In this document: piece after piece, positions 1 to 9,289 of the stretch | Layout of the letters: each line of letters opens with the position of its first letter | Numbering within the stretch: the stretch's first letter is position 1 | Assembly: GCA_002409595.1 (NCBI GenBank) | Contig: DHNQ01000021.1 | Span: forward strand, 1 to 64,000 | DNA length: 64,000 bases | Direction: 5' to 3' | Source: Dysgonomonas sp. UBA5412 | GTDB taxonomy: Bacteria > Bacteroidota > Bacteroidia > Bacteroidales > Dysgonomonadaceae | Program-made: the position numbers and the translations under genes | Notes under the pieces: model-generated | The model's input: the letters and a program-made list of their open reading frames with translations, nothing else | The model's database searches: none | What the model was told of the DNA's origin: nothing

Positions 1-4
1 TTTT

Positions 5-826
5 TCAATTATTATATACATTTTCAAGAGATGAAAAGGTGTATGTTAAATCAATTCCGGCTTCTCTTTCTATTTTCTCAATATCTTGATACTTTTCTTG
101 CATCCGTCGCATGGATTGAGATAAGCCGTCTGGATTTGCACCTTCTCTCAACTTAACTAAAGCTGTATATCTGTCATTGCCGACCCAATTCATAGATCCA
201 TCCCACATAAAATTACCTATTGATGAGATTGAGACTACTATGTCATAATCAAAGATTGAATTTTTGGGTATATCTTTAAATATTCCGCCAATTGTGAGTA
301 TTCTTCCCGGATAGTCTTCTAATTGTATTTGTTGCCCAATCACATCGCCTCCTATTTTATTGGCTACCTTTTCGGCAACCATTACATACATGGGACGAGA
401 TAATACTTCTTTCACATTGCCTGCAATTATAGGACGAGAAAGAATGTCAAATAAGCAACTATCTGCCAATATGAATGTAGCCTCATATCGCTTTTTATCT
501 ATTGTCGTAAATATGGTATTGCTACTGGACAGATTTGTAAATCGGGTGGATGTCTCAATCTCAGGTACTTCTTCTCTTGCTCCCACTGAGATTGCACCAC
601 TTACAGTATTAAATTTTTTTACTTCTTTATCTAGGGATTGTATATTCGAATGTATTAAATAAATTCGATCAGAATCAGGATAGAAATTGTCAAAATTATG
701 GTCAAAGCTTATCTTTGATAATAACACTAAGGCAACAGCCAAACCTGTTCCTAGTGATATTATTTTGATGATGTTACTTCGTCCTTTTTTGAAAAACGAT
801 CTGCCTACTATTTTTAAATTGTTCAT
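5..826 (-). CDS. ABC transporter permease (MacB/FtsX type), apparently truncated
   Basis: The protein (273 aa) starts with one membrane helix (about residues 18-40) followed by a periplasmic MacB-PCD-like domain, as in permeases that work with a MacA-like adaptor and a TolC channel to export drugs, peptides or lipoproteins. It is the third gene of a minus-strand operon, 9 bases after the adaptor gene. The reading frame stops at TGA (positions 5-7), just where the first FtsX-type four-helix region would be expected; known relatives are about 400 or 780 residues. The gene is therefore truncated, frameshifted or split, and the window edge hides which. Family assignment is firm; whether the product works is not known. 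Confidence 0.7.
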   Translation of the reverse strand: MNNLKIVGRSFFKKGRSNIIKIISLGTGLAVALVLLSKISFDHNFDNFYPDSDRIYLIHSNIQSLDKEVKKFNTVSGAISVGAREEVPEIETSTRFTNLSSSNTIFTTIDKKRYEATFILADSCLFDILSRPIIAGNVKEVLSRPMYVMVAEKVANKIGGDVIGQQIQLEDYPGRILTIGGIFKDIPKNSIFDYDIVVSISSIGNFMWDGSMNWVGNDRYTALVKLREGANPDGLSQSMRRMQEKYQDIEKIEREAGIDLTYTFSSLENVYNN

Positions 827-835
827 TCTATGTAT

Positions 836-2086
836 TTATTTCAGAATTAATTCTTGTACATCACCATAGATATCATATGCTGAGGTTATAACCTTTTCGC
901 CTTCGTCCAATCCACTTGTAACCTCATAATAGTTGGGATTCTGTCGTCCTATCGTTATCTTTCGTCTAACAGCCTTGCTGCCGTCGGCAACGACTACAAA
1001 TATCCATTGCCCTCCGGTAGTTTGATAAAATGCTCCACGAGGAATCAATATAGCTTCGGCAGGCTGCCCCAATTGTAGATTGATATAATAAGTTTGCCCT
1101 GCACGAATATTATCAGGTCGTTCGCCGTTGAATACAAAATCAGTTTTGAACTGTTTATCTCTTACCTCCGGATAAACTTTGCGAACACGTAACGAATAAT
1201 TTTTATCTTGCCGTTCAAATGTTGCGTCCAAACCGACTCTTACCCGATCAATATAATGTTCGTCAATAGTTGCTTCCACCTTATAATCGGAAAGTACACT
1301 TATTTGTCCTATACGTCCGCCGGTAGCAATGGTTTGTCCTATTTCAACATCCAATAAACCAAGTTGACCGTCTACCGGAGCTTTCACGTTCAGATTTTCG
1401 CTACGCTGACGTACCAACATTAGATTTTGACGCATATTGTGTAAACTTTCTTCCATCTGACTGATCTGTACACTGCGATATATCGAATCTTGTTTTTGAC
1501 GTTCTACAACCAATTGTCGTCCACTTACAGCATATTCATAATCTTCTTTTGCCTGTAAATATTCTTCTTTCGATGTTAGTTTCTCGTTATATAGTTGTTT
1601 ATATTGATCGTATTTACGTTTCTTTCTTTCCACATCCATGTCTAGTTGGAGTTTTTCTTTTTTTAGGTTTAATTTTTCTTGCTCCATAGACACCTGAGTA
1701 TTACGTAAGAAATTTTGTTTTTCTGCCAGTTGGGCTTCACTATCCAATATATTCAGGTTTAGCATTGGGTTGGTTAATCTGACAATGATATCTCCGGCAT
1801 GAACTTCGGAGCCTTCTTCTATTAACTTTTGTGCAACCATACCTCCTTCAATAGCACTAAGCTGTATTGTATTTATTGGCTGTACTTGTCCGTTGACACG
1901 AATGTAATCATTGAATTGTCCCTTTGTGACGGATGTGATAGATGTTTTTGCAGAATCGACATTCAATTTTGAATTATGATTTCCGAATATTATCCAACCT
2001 ACAATCAGGAATAATACCATTCCTCCTGCAACAAAAGGTATATGTTTTTTCTTAAACCCCTTTTTCTGTTCTATTTTTATATCCAT
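836..2086 (-). CDS. HlyD/MacA-like periplasmic efflux adaptor
   Basis: This 416-residue protein has a single N-terminal membrane anchor (about residues 18-36), a biotinyl-lipoyl-like half motif, a long alpha-helical hairpin rich in Lys, Glu and Gln (about 105-225), the second lipoyl half, and beta-barrel and membrane-proximal domains. This is the standard build of a membrane fusion protein that links an inner-membrane ABC permease to an outer-membrane channel. It lies 19 bases after the TolC-like gene and 9 bases before the permease gene, so the three are very likely co-transcribed. The exported substrate cannot be read from the sequence. Confidence 0.88.
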   Translation of the reverse strand: MDIKIEQKKGFKKKHIPFVAGGMVLFLIVGWIIFGNHNSKLNVDSAKTSITSVTKGQFNDYIRVNGQVQPINTIQLSAIEGGMVAQKLIEEGSEVHAGDIIVRLTNPMLNLNILDSEAQLAEKQNFLRNTQVSMEQEKLNLKKEKLQLDMDVERKKRKYDQYKQLYNEKLTSKEEYLQAKEDYEYAVSGRQLVVERQKQDSIYRSVQISQMEESLHNMRQNLMLVRQRSENLNVKAPVDGQLGLLDVEIGQTIATGGRIGQISVLSDYKVEATIDEHYIDRVRVGLDATFERQDKNYSLRVRKVYPEVRDKQFKTDFVFNGERPDNIRAGQTYYINLQLGQPAEAILIPRGAFYQTTGGQWIFVVVADGSKAVRRKITIGRQNPNYYEVTSGLDEGEKVITSAYDIYGDVQELILK

Positions 2087-2105
2087 ATTTTGTGTTTCTT
2101 TTAAT

Positions 2106-3443
2106 TTATTCTGAGATAAATGGTATGCCTTTATAGTAGTTTACTAAACGGTGTTTTAATTCATATTTCAGGCTTGCATTTAGTTCTTCAGCTTGTGCCT
2201 GAACCAGGCGGTTGCTGCTGGTATGTAGTTCCAATGCACTGATGAGTCCTTCTGTGTATTTTCGCTGATTCATCTTGTGGGCAATCTCCATTGATTCTGT
2301 TTGTTTCTGAGCTTGTTTGTATTCTTCAGCTTGTCCCTTTTCATCGGCAACGGCTTGTTCTATTTCACTATATAATGTTCGCATCGCCTCTTCTTGTTCG
2401 CTACGGGTTATGATTAATTGGGCTTTGCTTCGCTTTACTGATGCAGTACGCGAAAATCCTGAGAATAAAGGTACGGAAAGAGTGAATCCAACATAGTGTC
2501 CGCGTCTGTCGCGTAACTGATCTTTAAATGATATATAATCGCTACCATCCATATATCTAGAAAAGTTAGAAGAGAAGCCTGCATCTACTGATATGGTAGG
2601 GAAAAGATTACCCTTCGATGCTTTATAGCTATATTCTTGTGCCTGTATTGTTGCCTTAGATATTTGTGCTTTGGGATTATAATCTTTAGCCTGCTCGTAA
2701 ATTGAGAGTGCCGATTCATTTGCATTTACAATAAGATCTTCTTTTTCGGAATATATTATCTCAAGATCTTGATCAATCGGAAAATTCATTTTTTCTTTCA
2801 GTACAATAACACTTATGGTATGTATGTTTTTCTGACGCGTCAGATTGTATCTATCTGCTGCTGCTTTTGCGCTCATCTCTGCAACATCAGGAAGTCCTTT
2901 TACCCCAAGTTCTTCCATTCGTTTTGTTTGTTTTAGGTTGTCTGAACTTTCATCCAGTTGTTTTTCAGCAAGTTTTATCATTTCTACATTGTACAAGACA
3001 TTGAAAAACGCTTCCATTGTTTCGTATGCTATCAGGTCCTTTTCCTTTTGTAGTTGTTGTTTACCCATCAATTTAGTTACTTTCTGCATTTTAACTCGGT
3101 TGATCTTAGATAGCCCATCAAATAATGTTAGGGATGTGTAAAGACTATAATTGTTGCTGAATGAGTTAATGTCAGTATATGTATTGGTTTCGGCATCTAA
3201 TCCTCGTCCAAAATTGAAATATGCATTGGTTGATCCTTGAAGCGATGGTAATAATGCTCCGATAGCCTCTATATAGTTTTGATGATAAATACTATTTTGT
3301 GCATCTTGTTTGTTTTTTCGGGGGCTGTTTTGGCCTGCATAAAGCATGCATTCCTCCAATGTCCATTTTTTATCTTGGCTCTGTATCTTGAGACTAATAC
3401 ATCCAAGAAGTAGCAAAAACATAAATATTCTGATATATCTCAT
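2106..3443 (-). CDS. TolC-family outer membrane efflux protein
   Basis: A signal peptide (first 22 or so residues) precedes a 445-residue protein of two repeated halves dominated by long amphipathic coiled-coil helices, typical of outer-membrane efflux proteins (OEP/TolC). The central part has the beta-strand signature GxxxPxxxxxxxxxxN seen in these trimeric channels. First gene of the minus-strand efflux operon; adaptor and permease genes follow. It should form the outer-membrane exit duct for whatever the ABC permease and adaptor export. Length and composition are normal for the family. Confidence 0.9.
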   Translation of the reverse strand: MRYIRIFMFLLLLGCISLKIQSQDKKWTLEECMLYAGQNSPRKNKQDAQNSIYHQNYIEAIGALLPSLQGSTNAYFNFGRGLDAETNTYTDINSFSNNYSLYTSLTLFDGLSKINRVKMQKVTKLMGKQQLQKEKDLIAYETMEAFFNVLYNVEMIKLAEKQLDESSDNLKQTKRMEELGVKGLPDVAEMSAKAAADRYNLTRQKNIHTISVIVLKEKMNFPIDQDLEIIYSEKEDLIVNANESALSIYEQAKDYNPKAQISKATIQAQEYSYKASKGNLFPTISVDAGFSSNFSRYMDGSDYISFKDQLRDRRGHYVGFTLSVPLFSGFSRTASVKRSKAQLIITRSEQEEAMRTLYSEIEQAVADEKGQAEEYKQAQKQTESMEIAHKMNQRKYTEGLISALELHTSSNRLVQAQAEELNASLKYELKHRLVNYYKGIPFISE

Positions 3444-3628
3444 AAACGATTGTAATTGTTATTTCGCTTAATTAATATGCCATTACGATGCCAAAGTGCT
3501 TATGTTGCTTATTTTCAGTTGTTTATTAAGTGTATGGATTCGGTGTAGTGTAAAGTTATTTTACAGATGAGTAAGCTTTTTTTACAAACAGGATAGGACT
3601 GGACTAGTGGTTGAATATTGTAAAATAG

Positions 3629-3661
3629 AAAACGTTGCAGCTATTAGTTGCAACGTTTTTT
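3629..3661 (-). terminator. Hairpin terminator downstream of ndk
   Basis: A perfect inverted repeat, AACGTTGCA (3631-3639) and TGCAACGTT (3649-3657), extends to about 11 base pairs with a 9-base loop. It lies about 30 bases after the ndk stop. On the minus strand it is followed by TTCTATTTTA; the plus strand also has a T run, so it may work in both directions. Confidence 0.75.
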
Positions 3662-3685
3662 ATTATCTGTACGTATCTAAGCAGA

Positions 3686-4147
3686 CTATATTTCGTCCTT
3701 CGAATATAGATTAGCATTGGTAGATAAGGTATAATCGAATAATTCTTCATCATTGAAGAATCGTTTTAATTCAGCAGCTGCAGATTCAGTAGAGTCGGAA
3801 GCGTGTACAATATTTTCTTGCGTACTGATAGCAAAATCGCCTCTTATAGTTCCTGGGGCAGCATCTCGTCCGTTAGTTTTTCCAATGAGCATGCGCACGA
3901 CCTTCGTTGCATCAACTCCTGCCCAACATTGAACTATGACAGGGCTACTTTTCATCGACTCTTTTACATGATTAAAGAATGGTTTGTCTTTTAAATGAGC
4001 ATAATGAACGTTTAATATTTTATCATCAAGCTGCATCATTTTTGTTCCCGCTAATCGTAAGCCCTTGCGTTCGAATCGAGAGATGACCTCTCCTATAAGC
4101 CCTCGTTGTATAGCTGACGGTTTTAGTATTACAAGTGTTTTCTCCAT
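3686..4147 (-). CDS. ndk: Nucleoside diphosphate kinase
   Basis: This enzyme moves the gamma phosphate of ATP to other nucleoside diphosphates through a phosphohistidine and balances the NTP/dNTP pools in the cytoplasm. The 153-residue protein opens with the usual TLVILKP strand and carries the active-site motif NIVHASDS at residues 112-119, with His115 as the phosphorylated residue. Length matches the family. It is a single-gene unit on the minus strand, with a clear terminator after it and a divergent intergenic region shared with lpxC. Confidence 0.97.
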   Translation of the reverse strand: MEKTLVILKPSAIQRGLIGEVISRFERKGLRLAGTKMMQLDDKILNVHYAHLKDKPFFNHVKESMKSSPVIVQCWAGVDATKVVRMLIGKTNGRDAAPGTIRGDFAISTQENIVHASDSTESAAAELKRFFNDEELFDYTLSTNANLYSKDEI

Positions 4148-4534
4148 TATTGATTAATTTAATTATTCATAAAGATGCGATTCCGAAAATAAAATTAAGG
4201 AAGGTGCGATTCTCTTCCTTTACTTTGTGTAAGTTAATGTTTTTTTCGGTAAATCATTGTTTTTTCCAGACAATTATTACACAGTACATCTTCTCCAAAC
4301 TGAGTATTATACATAGCTTGGAGCATGTAGTTTTTATCTGCCTTTTACAAAGTTGCCTTAATAATATGAATATTGAACGTCCTAAACTTCTATTAATATG
4401 TCCCGTTTTGCTTAATTGAATATCAGATCTCTAAAATAAGCATAATAGAACATTTTAGCCGTCATTTAGATAATCAATATATACTTTAATAGTGAGATCT
4501 TTGTAATCAGTAAAAAATATATAAATTTTCAGGT
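4148..4534. other. Divergent intergenic region between ndk and lpxC
   Basis: This 387-base AT-rich stretch separates two divergently transcribed genes and must hold both promoters. Short reading frames here are low-complexity and show no family likeness. I see no clear repeat or RNA element. A possible weak -7 element (GATCTTTG, about 4496) lies upstream of lpxC but lacks a matching -33 box. Confidence 0.5.
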
Positions 4535-5545
4535 ATGATACAGCAAAGGACCTTAAAGAATAGCTTTTCTTTACAAGGAAAAGGTTTGCATTCAGGATTA
4601 GATATAGATATAACTTTTAACCCGGCTCCGGATAATCATGGTTATAAAATAAAGCGTACTGATGTTACAGGACATCCGGTCATTGATGCTTTAGCTGAAA
4701 ATGTAATCGGAACGCAACGAGGTACGGTCTTGTTTCAGGATGGTATATATGTGAGTACAGTAGAACATGCACTTGCTGCATTATATGCTTGCGAGATAGA
4801 TAATTGCCTTATTGAGGTTAATGGTCCTGAATTTCCTATATTGGATGGAAGCTCAATATTGTATGTGAGTAAAATAAAAGAAACCGGTTTTGAAGAACAA
4901 GATGCCCCTCGGAAATTTGTCAGTTTAAAGAGGAAGAGAATTAGGATAGTTGATAAAGAAACCGATTCCTCTATGATCTTAATGCCGGGAGATGAGTTTA
5001 CTATTAAAACCGAGATTCATTTCGATTCACCGCTACTTAAAATGCAAAAGGCTGAATTGAATGATATAACCAATTTTACTAAAGAAATAGCTTCTGCCAG
5101 AACATTTGTTTTTGTAAAGGAAATTGAGCCTTTGATTCATGATAATCTGATAAAAGGTGGAAATTTAGATAATGCAATTGTTATATATGACAAAGTCTTA
5201 CCTCAGCCCGAATTTGACCGGTTGGCAGATTTGATGGGTGCTAAGCATAAAGATGCAAGCAAATTAGGCTATATAATGAATAAGCCTTTATTGTATTCCA
5301 ACGAATTGGCTAGGCATAAACTGTTGGATGTAATAGGAGATCTTGCCCTTGTCGGTGCATTTATCAAGGGAGCTGTTACAACCGTACGTCCCGGGCATAC
5401 AATAAATAATCAATTTGCACGTGCCATTAGAGAATACTATGTAAAAGAAATTGAGAGTAAATCTCCGGCAAAAAAAGAGGCCTTAAATATTAGATATGAT
5501 CAGGCTTTGGGTCGTGACAAGCATTTTTATTGGAACAGACCTTAA
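4535..5545 (+). CDS. lpxC: UDP-3-O-acyl-N-acetylglucosamine deacetylase, stand-alone form
   Basis: LpxC removes the acetyl group from UDP-3-O-acyl-GlcNAc, the committed step of lipid A synthesis, in the cytoplasm with a bound zinc ion. The zinc ligands and catalytic residues are present: Glu77-His78 (VEHALAAL), His261 and Asp265 (RHKLLDVIGD) and His288 (GHTINN). Bacteroidales usually carry LpxC fused to the dehydratase FabZ (about 460 residues). This protein ends at 336 residues with a short tail and no FabZ domain, and no FabZ frame follows. It is preceded by the ndk divergent region and followed by a strong terminator, so it is monocistronic. It may be a second lpxC paralogue. Confidence 0.92.
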   Translation: MIQQRTLKNSFSLQGKGLHSGLDIDITFNPAPDNHGYKIKRTDVTGHPVIDALAENVIGTQRGTVLFQDGIYVSTVEHALAALYACEIDNCLIEVNGPEFPILDGSSILYVSKIKETGFEEQDAPRKFVSLKRKRIRIVDKETDSSMILMPGDEFTIKTEIHFDSPLLKMQKAELNDITNFTKEIASARTFVFVKEIEPLIHDNLIKGGNLDNAIVIYDKVLPQPEFDRLADLMGAKHKDASKLGYIMNKPLLYSNELARHKLLDVIGDLALVGAFIKGAVTTVRPGHTINNQFARAIREYYVKEIESKSPAKKEALNIRYDQALGRDKHFYWNRP

Positions 5546-5589
5546 AAACTTTTGTCAGTTCATTTTTTAGATATTTATGTCTGTAAGGT

Positions 5590-5628
5590 CGGGTATTGTA
5601 TGAAAGATTTACAATGCCCGCTTTTTTA
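5590..5628 (+). terminator. Rho-independent terminator of lpxC
   Basis: CGGGTATTGTA (5590-5600) pairs with TACAATGCCCG (5610-5620) with a single G-U pair and a 9-base loop, followed directly by a run of T (from about 5622). It lies 45 bases after the lpxC stop codon. Confidence 0.88.
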
Positions 5629-6100
5629 TTCTTTCCCTGAACTCGGTGAATCTGTTATCTCTAACATTTATTCATCAAATACTGTTAACTTCTCAAACTT
5701 ATTATACCTAACAGTAGGTAGCAAAATACCACATGTATGGTATTTCCTGTTTTCGGAAAGATGCCTTATTTTGTATCTAAATCACTATGAATAATAAGAC
5801 AGCAAAATGAAACTATTATTTCAAAAATTATTTTCATCTCTCTTTGAGAGTATTTATGTAGGAGATTCTCTTATCTCTACTCCATTTTATCCTCTGCACT
5901 TACCTTCTCTACGAATGCGAATGTGTTGCTGCTAAAGCAATGTTCTCACTAACTACCCTTCCCTTTATCAAGTTATAGTCTTATATAGTCAGATTTATCC
6001 GACTGTGTAAAGATAAGATATACATATATAAAAAAACGAACACTTCCTCCTCCGACGGCAATTGGGTTTGGAAGTGCTCAAGATAAAACTAGTTTACCCG
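5629..6100 (+). other. Upstream region of the first SusC/SusD pair
   Basis: About 470 bases without a credible gene. Only short hairpins are visible, such as CACTTCC (about 6041) with GGAAGTG (about 6070). The region probably holds the promoter and a long leader of the SusC gene, but I cannot assign a -7/-33 pair or a known riboswitch class. No regulator gene (anti-sigma, HTCS or SusR-like) lies next to this pair. Confidence 0.4.
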
Positions 6101-9100
6101 ATGTTAAAGATAACAAATTTCTTCGAAAGAAGCTATTCTTCTTTTACGGCTATTAAAAAAGGCATTTACATTTTTATAGCTCTATCACTTAGTTCAACCG
6201 TTGTTTACTCACAAACCAACACCATTAAAGGGCGTGTTCTGGATGAAAGAACAAAAGAGCCTATTGTCGGTGCTACGATTGTAGAAGTCGCTACAACAAA
6301 TGGAACCGGTACTGATGTAAATGGAGAGTTTAGCCTTCGGCTATCAAAAAAATTACCAATTTCATTGCAAGCTAATTTACTTGGATATAAAAGCAAAGAG
6401 GTAGTTGTAGCCTCTTCCGCAGAGGTAATTGACATATATCTGACAGAAGAAATCAATGACCTTAATGAGGTGGTAGTAGTAGGATATGGTACACAGCGTC
6501 GTAAAGAACTTACCGGAGCCGTTACCTCTGTATCGAAAGCTACTCTCGATCAACCTGCAACCTCTATAAACGAACTGTTGGGCGGAAGTATTGCCGGACT
6601 AAATGTTTCTCAAACTTCAGGGCAACCCGGAGCCGGATCGGCTATCCGGATACGTGGAGGAAATTCTATCTATGCCAGTAATGAACCTCTGTATGTGATT
6701 GATGGATTTATCTTTTTTAGTGAAAAAAATGCGACTCAGGCTGGAGTCGGAAATCTTGACAGTAGTCTCGACCCATTGGCATCTATCAATCCTTCGGATA
6801 TAGAATCAATAGAAGTGTTAAAAGATGTATCAGCAAAAGCTATTTATGGTTCTCGTGGAGCAAATGGAGTAATATTAGTAACTACTAAGAAAGGTAAACG
6901 CAGTGGAAATACGATTCGTTATCAATATACTATAGGAATAGATAAATCAGCAAAGAAGCTTGATCTATTGACTGCAAAACAATGGCTTGGAATACAGAAA
7001 GAATACTTTAATGATAAGCCGAGCCTATATTATACTCCGGAAGAGTTGGCTGCCTTCGATAAAGGTACAGATTGGCAAGATGCTGTGTTGCAAACCGGAA
7101 TATCTCAGACACACGAACTTTCTATTAGTGGGGGAGATGATAAAACCCGCTATTTGATCTCTGGAAATTATACCGATCAGAAAGGAATTATTCTCAATTC
7201 AGGCTTCGAGCGTTTTAGCGGACGGTTAAATATAGATCGTCAACTATATTCAAATCTTAAGATAGGACTGACTGCTTCTGTCAATAGAAGTACACAAAAT
7301 GCACTTACTACTTTCGAAGGAACGAACTATAACGACTCCCCCTATTCTCATGGTATAGCTAACTCTCTTACCTATGCTTTGTACATGCCCCCTATATTAT
7401 CAATCTATAATGCAGATGGAAGTTACAACTACAAAAATCCGTTCGAATATAGCTATTTGAGCTATTATGGGCAGGCAGCAAATCCGGTGTCAGATTTAAA
7501 AAACAGTATTGGAGAAACAATCGGTACATCCCTATTAAGTAACTTCTTTGTAGAATATGATATTATTGATGGATTGAAGGCAAAGGTTAATGCAGGAGCG
7601 AATATAGATTATATTACTCAAAACTATTTTGCTCCTCCCTATACAGCTTTAGGGCTTAATCAAGATATACGAGGAATGGGAGCTATTGGTAATCGCCGTA
7701 CCGATGTAACGCAAACCGAATATTTGCTATCCTATACAAAGCAGTTAAACCCAATTCATTTTATTGATATTTTAGGAGGATATACTTATCAGAAAACGAA
7801 AACTAACTTTAATGTAAGCAAAGCGAGTCATCTTGAATCTTTCGACAATCTGGCTACCGGTAAAGAATTACCTCCGGTGTCTCGGAAACAAGAAGCTTCT
7901 TTCAATTCATTCTTAGGGAGAGCTAACTATACATTGCTGGAACGATATAATTTGACCGCAACTTATCGCGCTGATAAATCATCACGTTTTTCCAAAGGTA
8001 ATGAATGGGGGTTCTTCCCTTCCGTAGGGTTGTCTTGGAATATAAATGAAGAAGAGTTTGCAAGACCATTTACACCTACATTAAGTACACTGAAACTTCG
8101 CTTAACTTATGGAAAGGCGGGAAATCAAGAAATAGACTTCGATGAATACGAACAATATTTCAGTACCGGCAGATATAACGGAGCCCCAGCTTATGATATG
8201 ACAAATCTGGGTAATTCTGATCTTAAATGGGAAACAACGACAGAATATAATGCCGGTATTGATGCCGGATTTTTGAACGATCGACTAACTTTTTCAGCAG
8301 ATGTTTATTCTAAAAAGACTGAAGATTTATTATTAAGAATACCTGCCCCTCTAGGATCTGGTACTAGTCAGAAGCAAATTGCAAACTTGGGTAATGTGAC
8401 AAACAAAGGCTTCGAATTTACTTTGAATGCAAGATTGGTTGATCGAAAAGATTTTTCATGGTCAGCATCTGCAAATATAGCTCGCAATCTCAATCGTATT
8501 ACAAGTTTAGGAGACTATGACGGGTTGACAGAAGGCAACGATCAGGAGTTGATCTTGCGAGTAGGGGAGTCGGTCGGATCTTTCTATGGCTATCGTTTCT
8601 TAGGCGTAGTCCAGACCGGAGAAGACGTTTCTTCTCTACCTAAGATCGGTGGTCGAACACCTCAACCCGGAGATGCCAGATTTGCTGATATAAGTGGCTC
8701 AAGCGGTAATCCAGACGGTAAAGTTAGTCCCGAATCAGATCGTGTTGTTTTAGGGAGTATTCAGCCCAATTTTACATATGGCTTCTCTTCTTCGGCAACT
8801 TATGGCAATTTCGATTTCTATATTTTGTTTCAGGGGTCACAGGGAAATGAAGTTTACAATCTTTTGAGACGATACCTCGAACGCCCTAACGATTCTTATA
8901 ACATGTCGGCTGCCTTGTTGAATAGTTGGACAGAGAATAATCCATCCAATAAAATTCCTCATCTAAATAGTCCACGTACGACTGAGCTGGATAGCCGTTA
9001 TATAGAAAATGCTTCGTTTCTGAAATTAAGAAACATAACATTGGGATATACTATCCCCATAAAAATAAACACTTCTTTGTCAAAAATCCGTCTTTTCGCT

Positions 9101-9226
9101 TCGGCTCGCAATCTCTTTACCATTACCAAATATAAAGGATATGACCCTGAGGTGGCAAGTGGAATAGATCTTGGTATTTACCCTTCCTCCAAAAGTTTTG
9201 TCGGGGGTGTAAGCATAATATTCTAA
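6101..9226 (+). CDS. SusC-like TonB-dependent outer membrane transporter
   Basis: About 1041 residues. After a signal peptide (ending near VVYSQ) comes a carboxypeptidase-D-like beta-sandwich (TIKGRVLDERTKEPIVGAT), then the TonB-box/plug region with the hallmark VVVVGYGTQRRKELTGAV and ...YVIDG, then the 22-strand barrel ending in an aromatic residue. It moves an oligomeric nutrient across the outer membrane with TonB energy, capped by the SusD lipoprotein encoded 63 bases downstream. The frame opens at a TTG at 6062, but the ATG at 6101 gives the normal signal peptide and is preferred. No glycoside hydrolase is linked to it, so the substrate may not be a glycan. Confidence 0.93.
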   Translation: MLKITNFFERSYSSFTAIKKGIYIFIALSLSSTVVYSQTNTIKGRVLDERTKEPIVGATIVEVATTNGTGTDVNGEFSLRLSKKLPISLQANLLGYKSKEVVVASSAEVIDIYLTEEINDLNEVVVVGYGTQRRKELTGAVTSVSKATLDQPATSINELLGGSIAGLNVSQTSGQPGAGSAIRIRGGNSIYASNEPLYVIDGFIFFSEKNATQAGVGNLDSSLDPLASINPSDIESIEVLKDVSAKAIYGSRGANGVILVTTKKGKRSGNTIRYQYTIGIDKSAKKLDLLTAKQWLGIQKEYFNDKPSLYYTPEELAAFDKGTDWQDAVLQTGISQTHELSISGGDDKTRYLISGNYTDQKGIILNSGFERFSGRLNIDRQLYSNLKIGLTASVNRSTQNALTTFEGTNYNDSPYSHGIANSLTYALYMPPILSIYNADGSYNYKNPFEYSYLSYYGQAANPVSDLKNSIGETIGTSLLSNFFVEYDIIDGLKAKVNAGANIDYITQNYFAPPYTALGLNQDIRGMGAIGNRRTDVTQTEYLLSYTKQLNPIHFIDILGGYTYQKTKTNFNVSKASHLESFDNLATGKELPPVSRKQEASFNSFLGRANYTLLERYNLTATYRADKSSRFSKGNEWGFFPSVGLSWNINEEEFARPFTPTLSTLKLRLTYGKAGNQEIDFDEYEQYFSTGRYNGAPAYDMTNLGNSDLKWETTTEYNAGIDAGFLNDRLTFSADVYSKKTEDLLLRIPAPLGSGTSQKQIANLGNVTNKGFEFTLNARLVDRKDFSWSASANIARNLNRITSLGDYDGLTEGNDQELILRVGESVGSFYGYRFLGVVQTGEDVSSLPKIGGRTPQPGDARFADISGSSGNPDGKVSPESDRVVLGSIQPNFTYGFSSSATYGNFDFYILFQGSQGNEVYNLLRRYLERPNDSYNMSAALLNSWTENNPSNKIPHLNSPRTTELDSRYIENASFLKLRNITLGYTIPIKINTSLSKIRLFASARNLFTITKYKGYDPEVASGIDLGIYPSSKSFVGGVSIIF

Positions 9227-9289
9227 AAAAAGCTGAAAGCTTTAATCTGTTTGAATAATCAATTATTATAAATCTAAATTAATCTGGAA

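Noticed and set aside
4135..4419. 94-residue frame between ndk and lpxC
   Set aside because: It overlaps the start of ndk on the other strand and is low-complexity intergenic sequence.
5552..5794. 80-residue frame after lpxC
   Set aside because: It runs through the terminator hairpin of lpxC and has no family resemblance.
6041..6076. Hairpin CACTTCC/GGAAGTG before the first SusC gene considered as a riboswitch
   Set aside because: Only a 7-base stem and none of the conserved blocks of known riboswitch classes.
6062..6100. TTG start for the first SusC gene
   Set aside because: It would place extra residues before a normal signal peptide; ATG at 6101 fits better.
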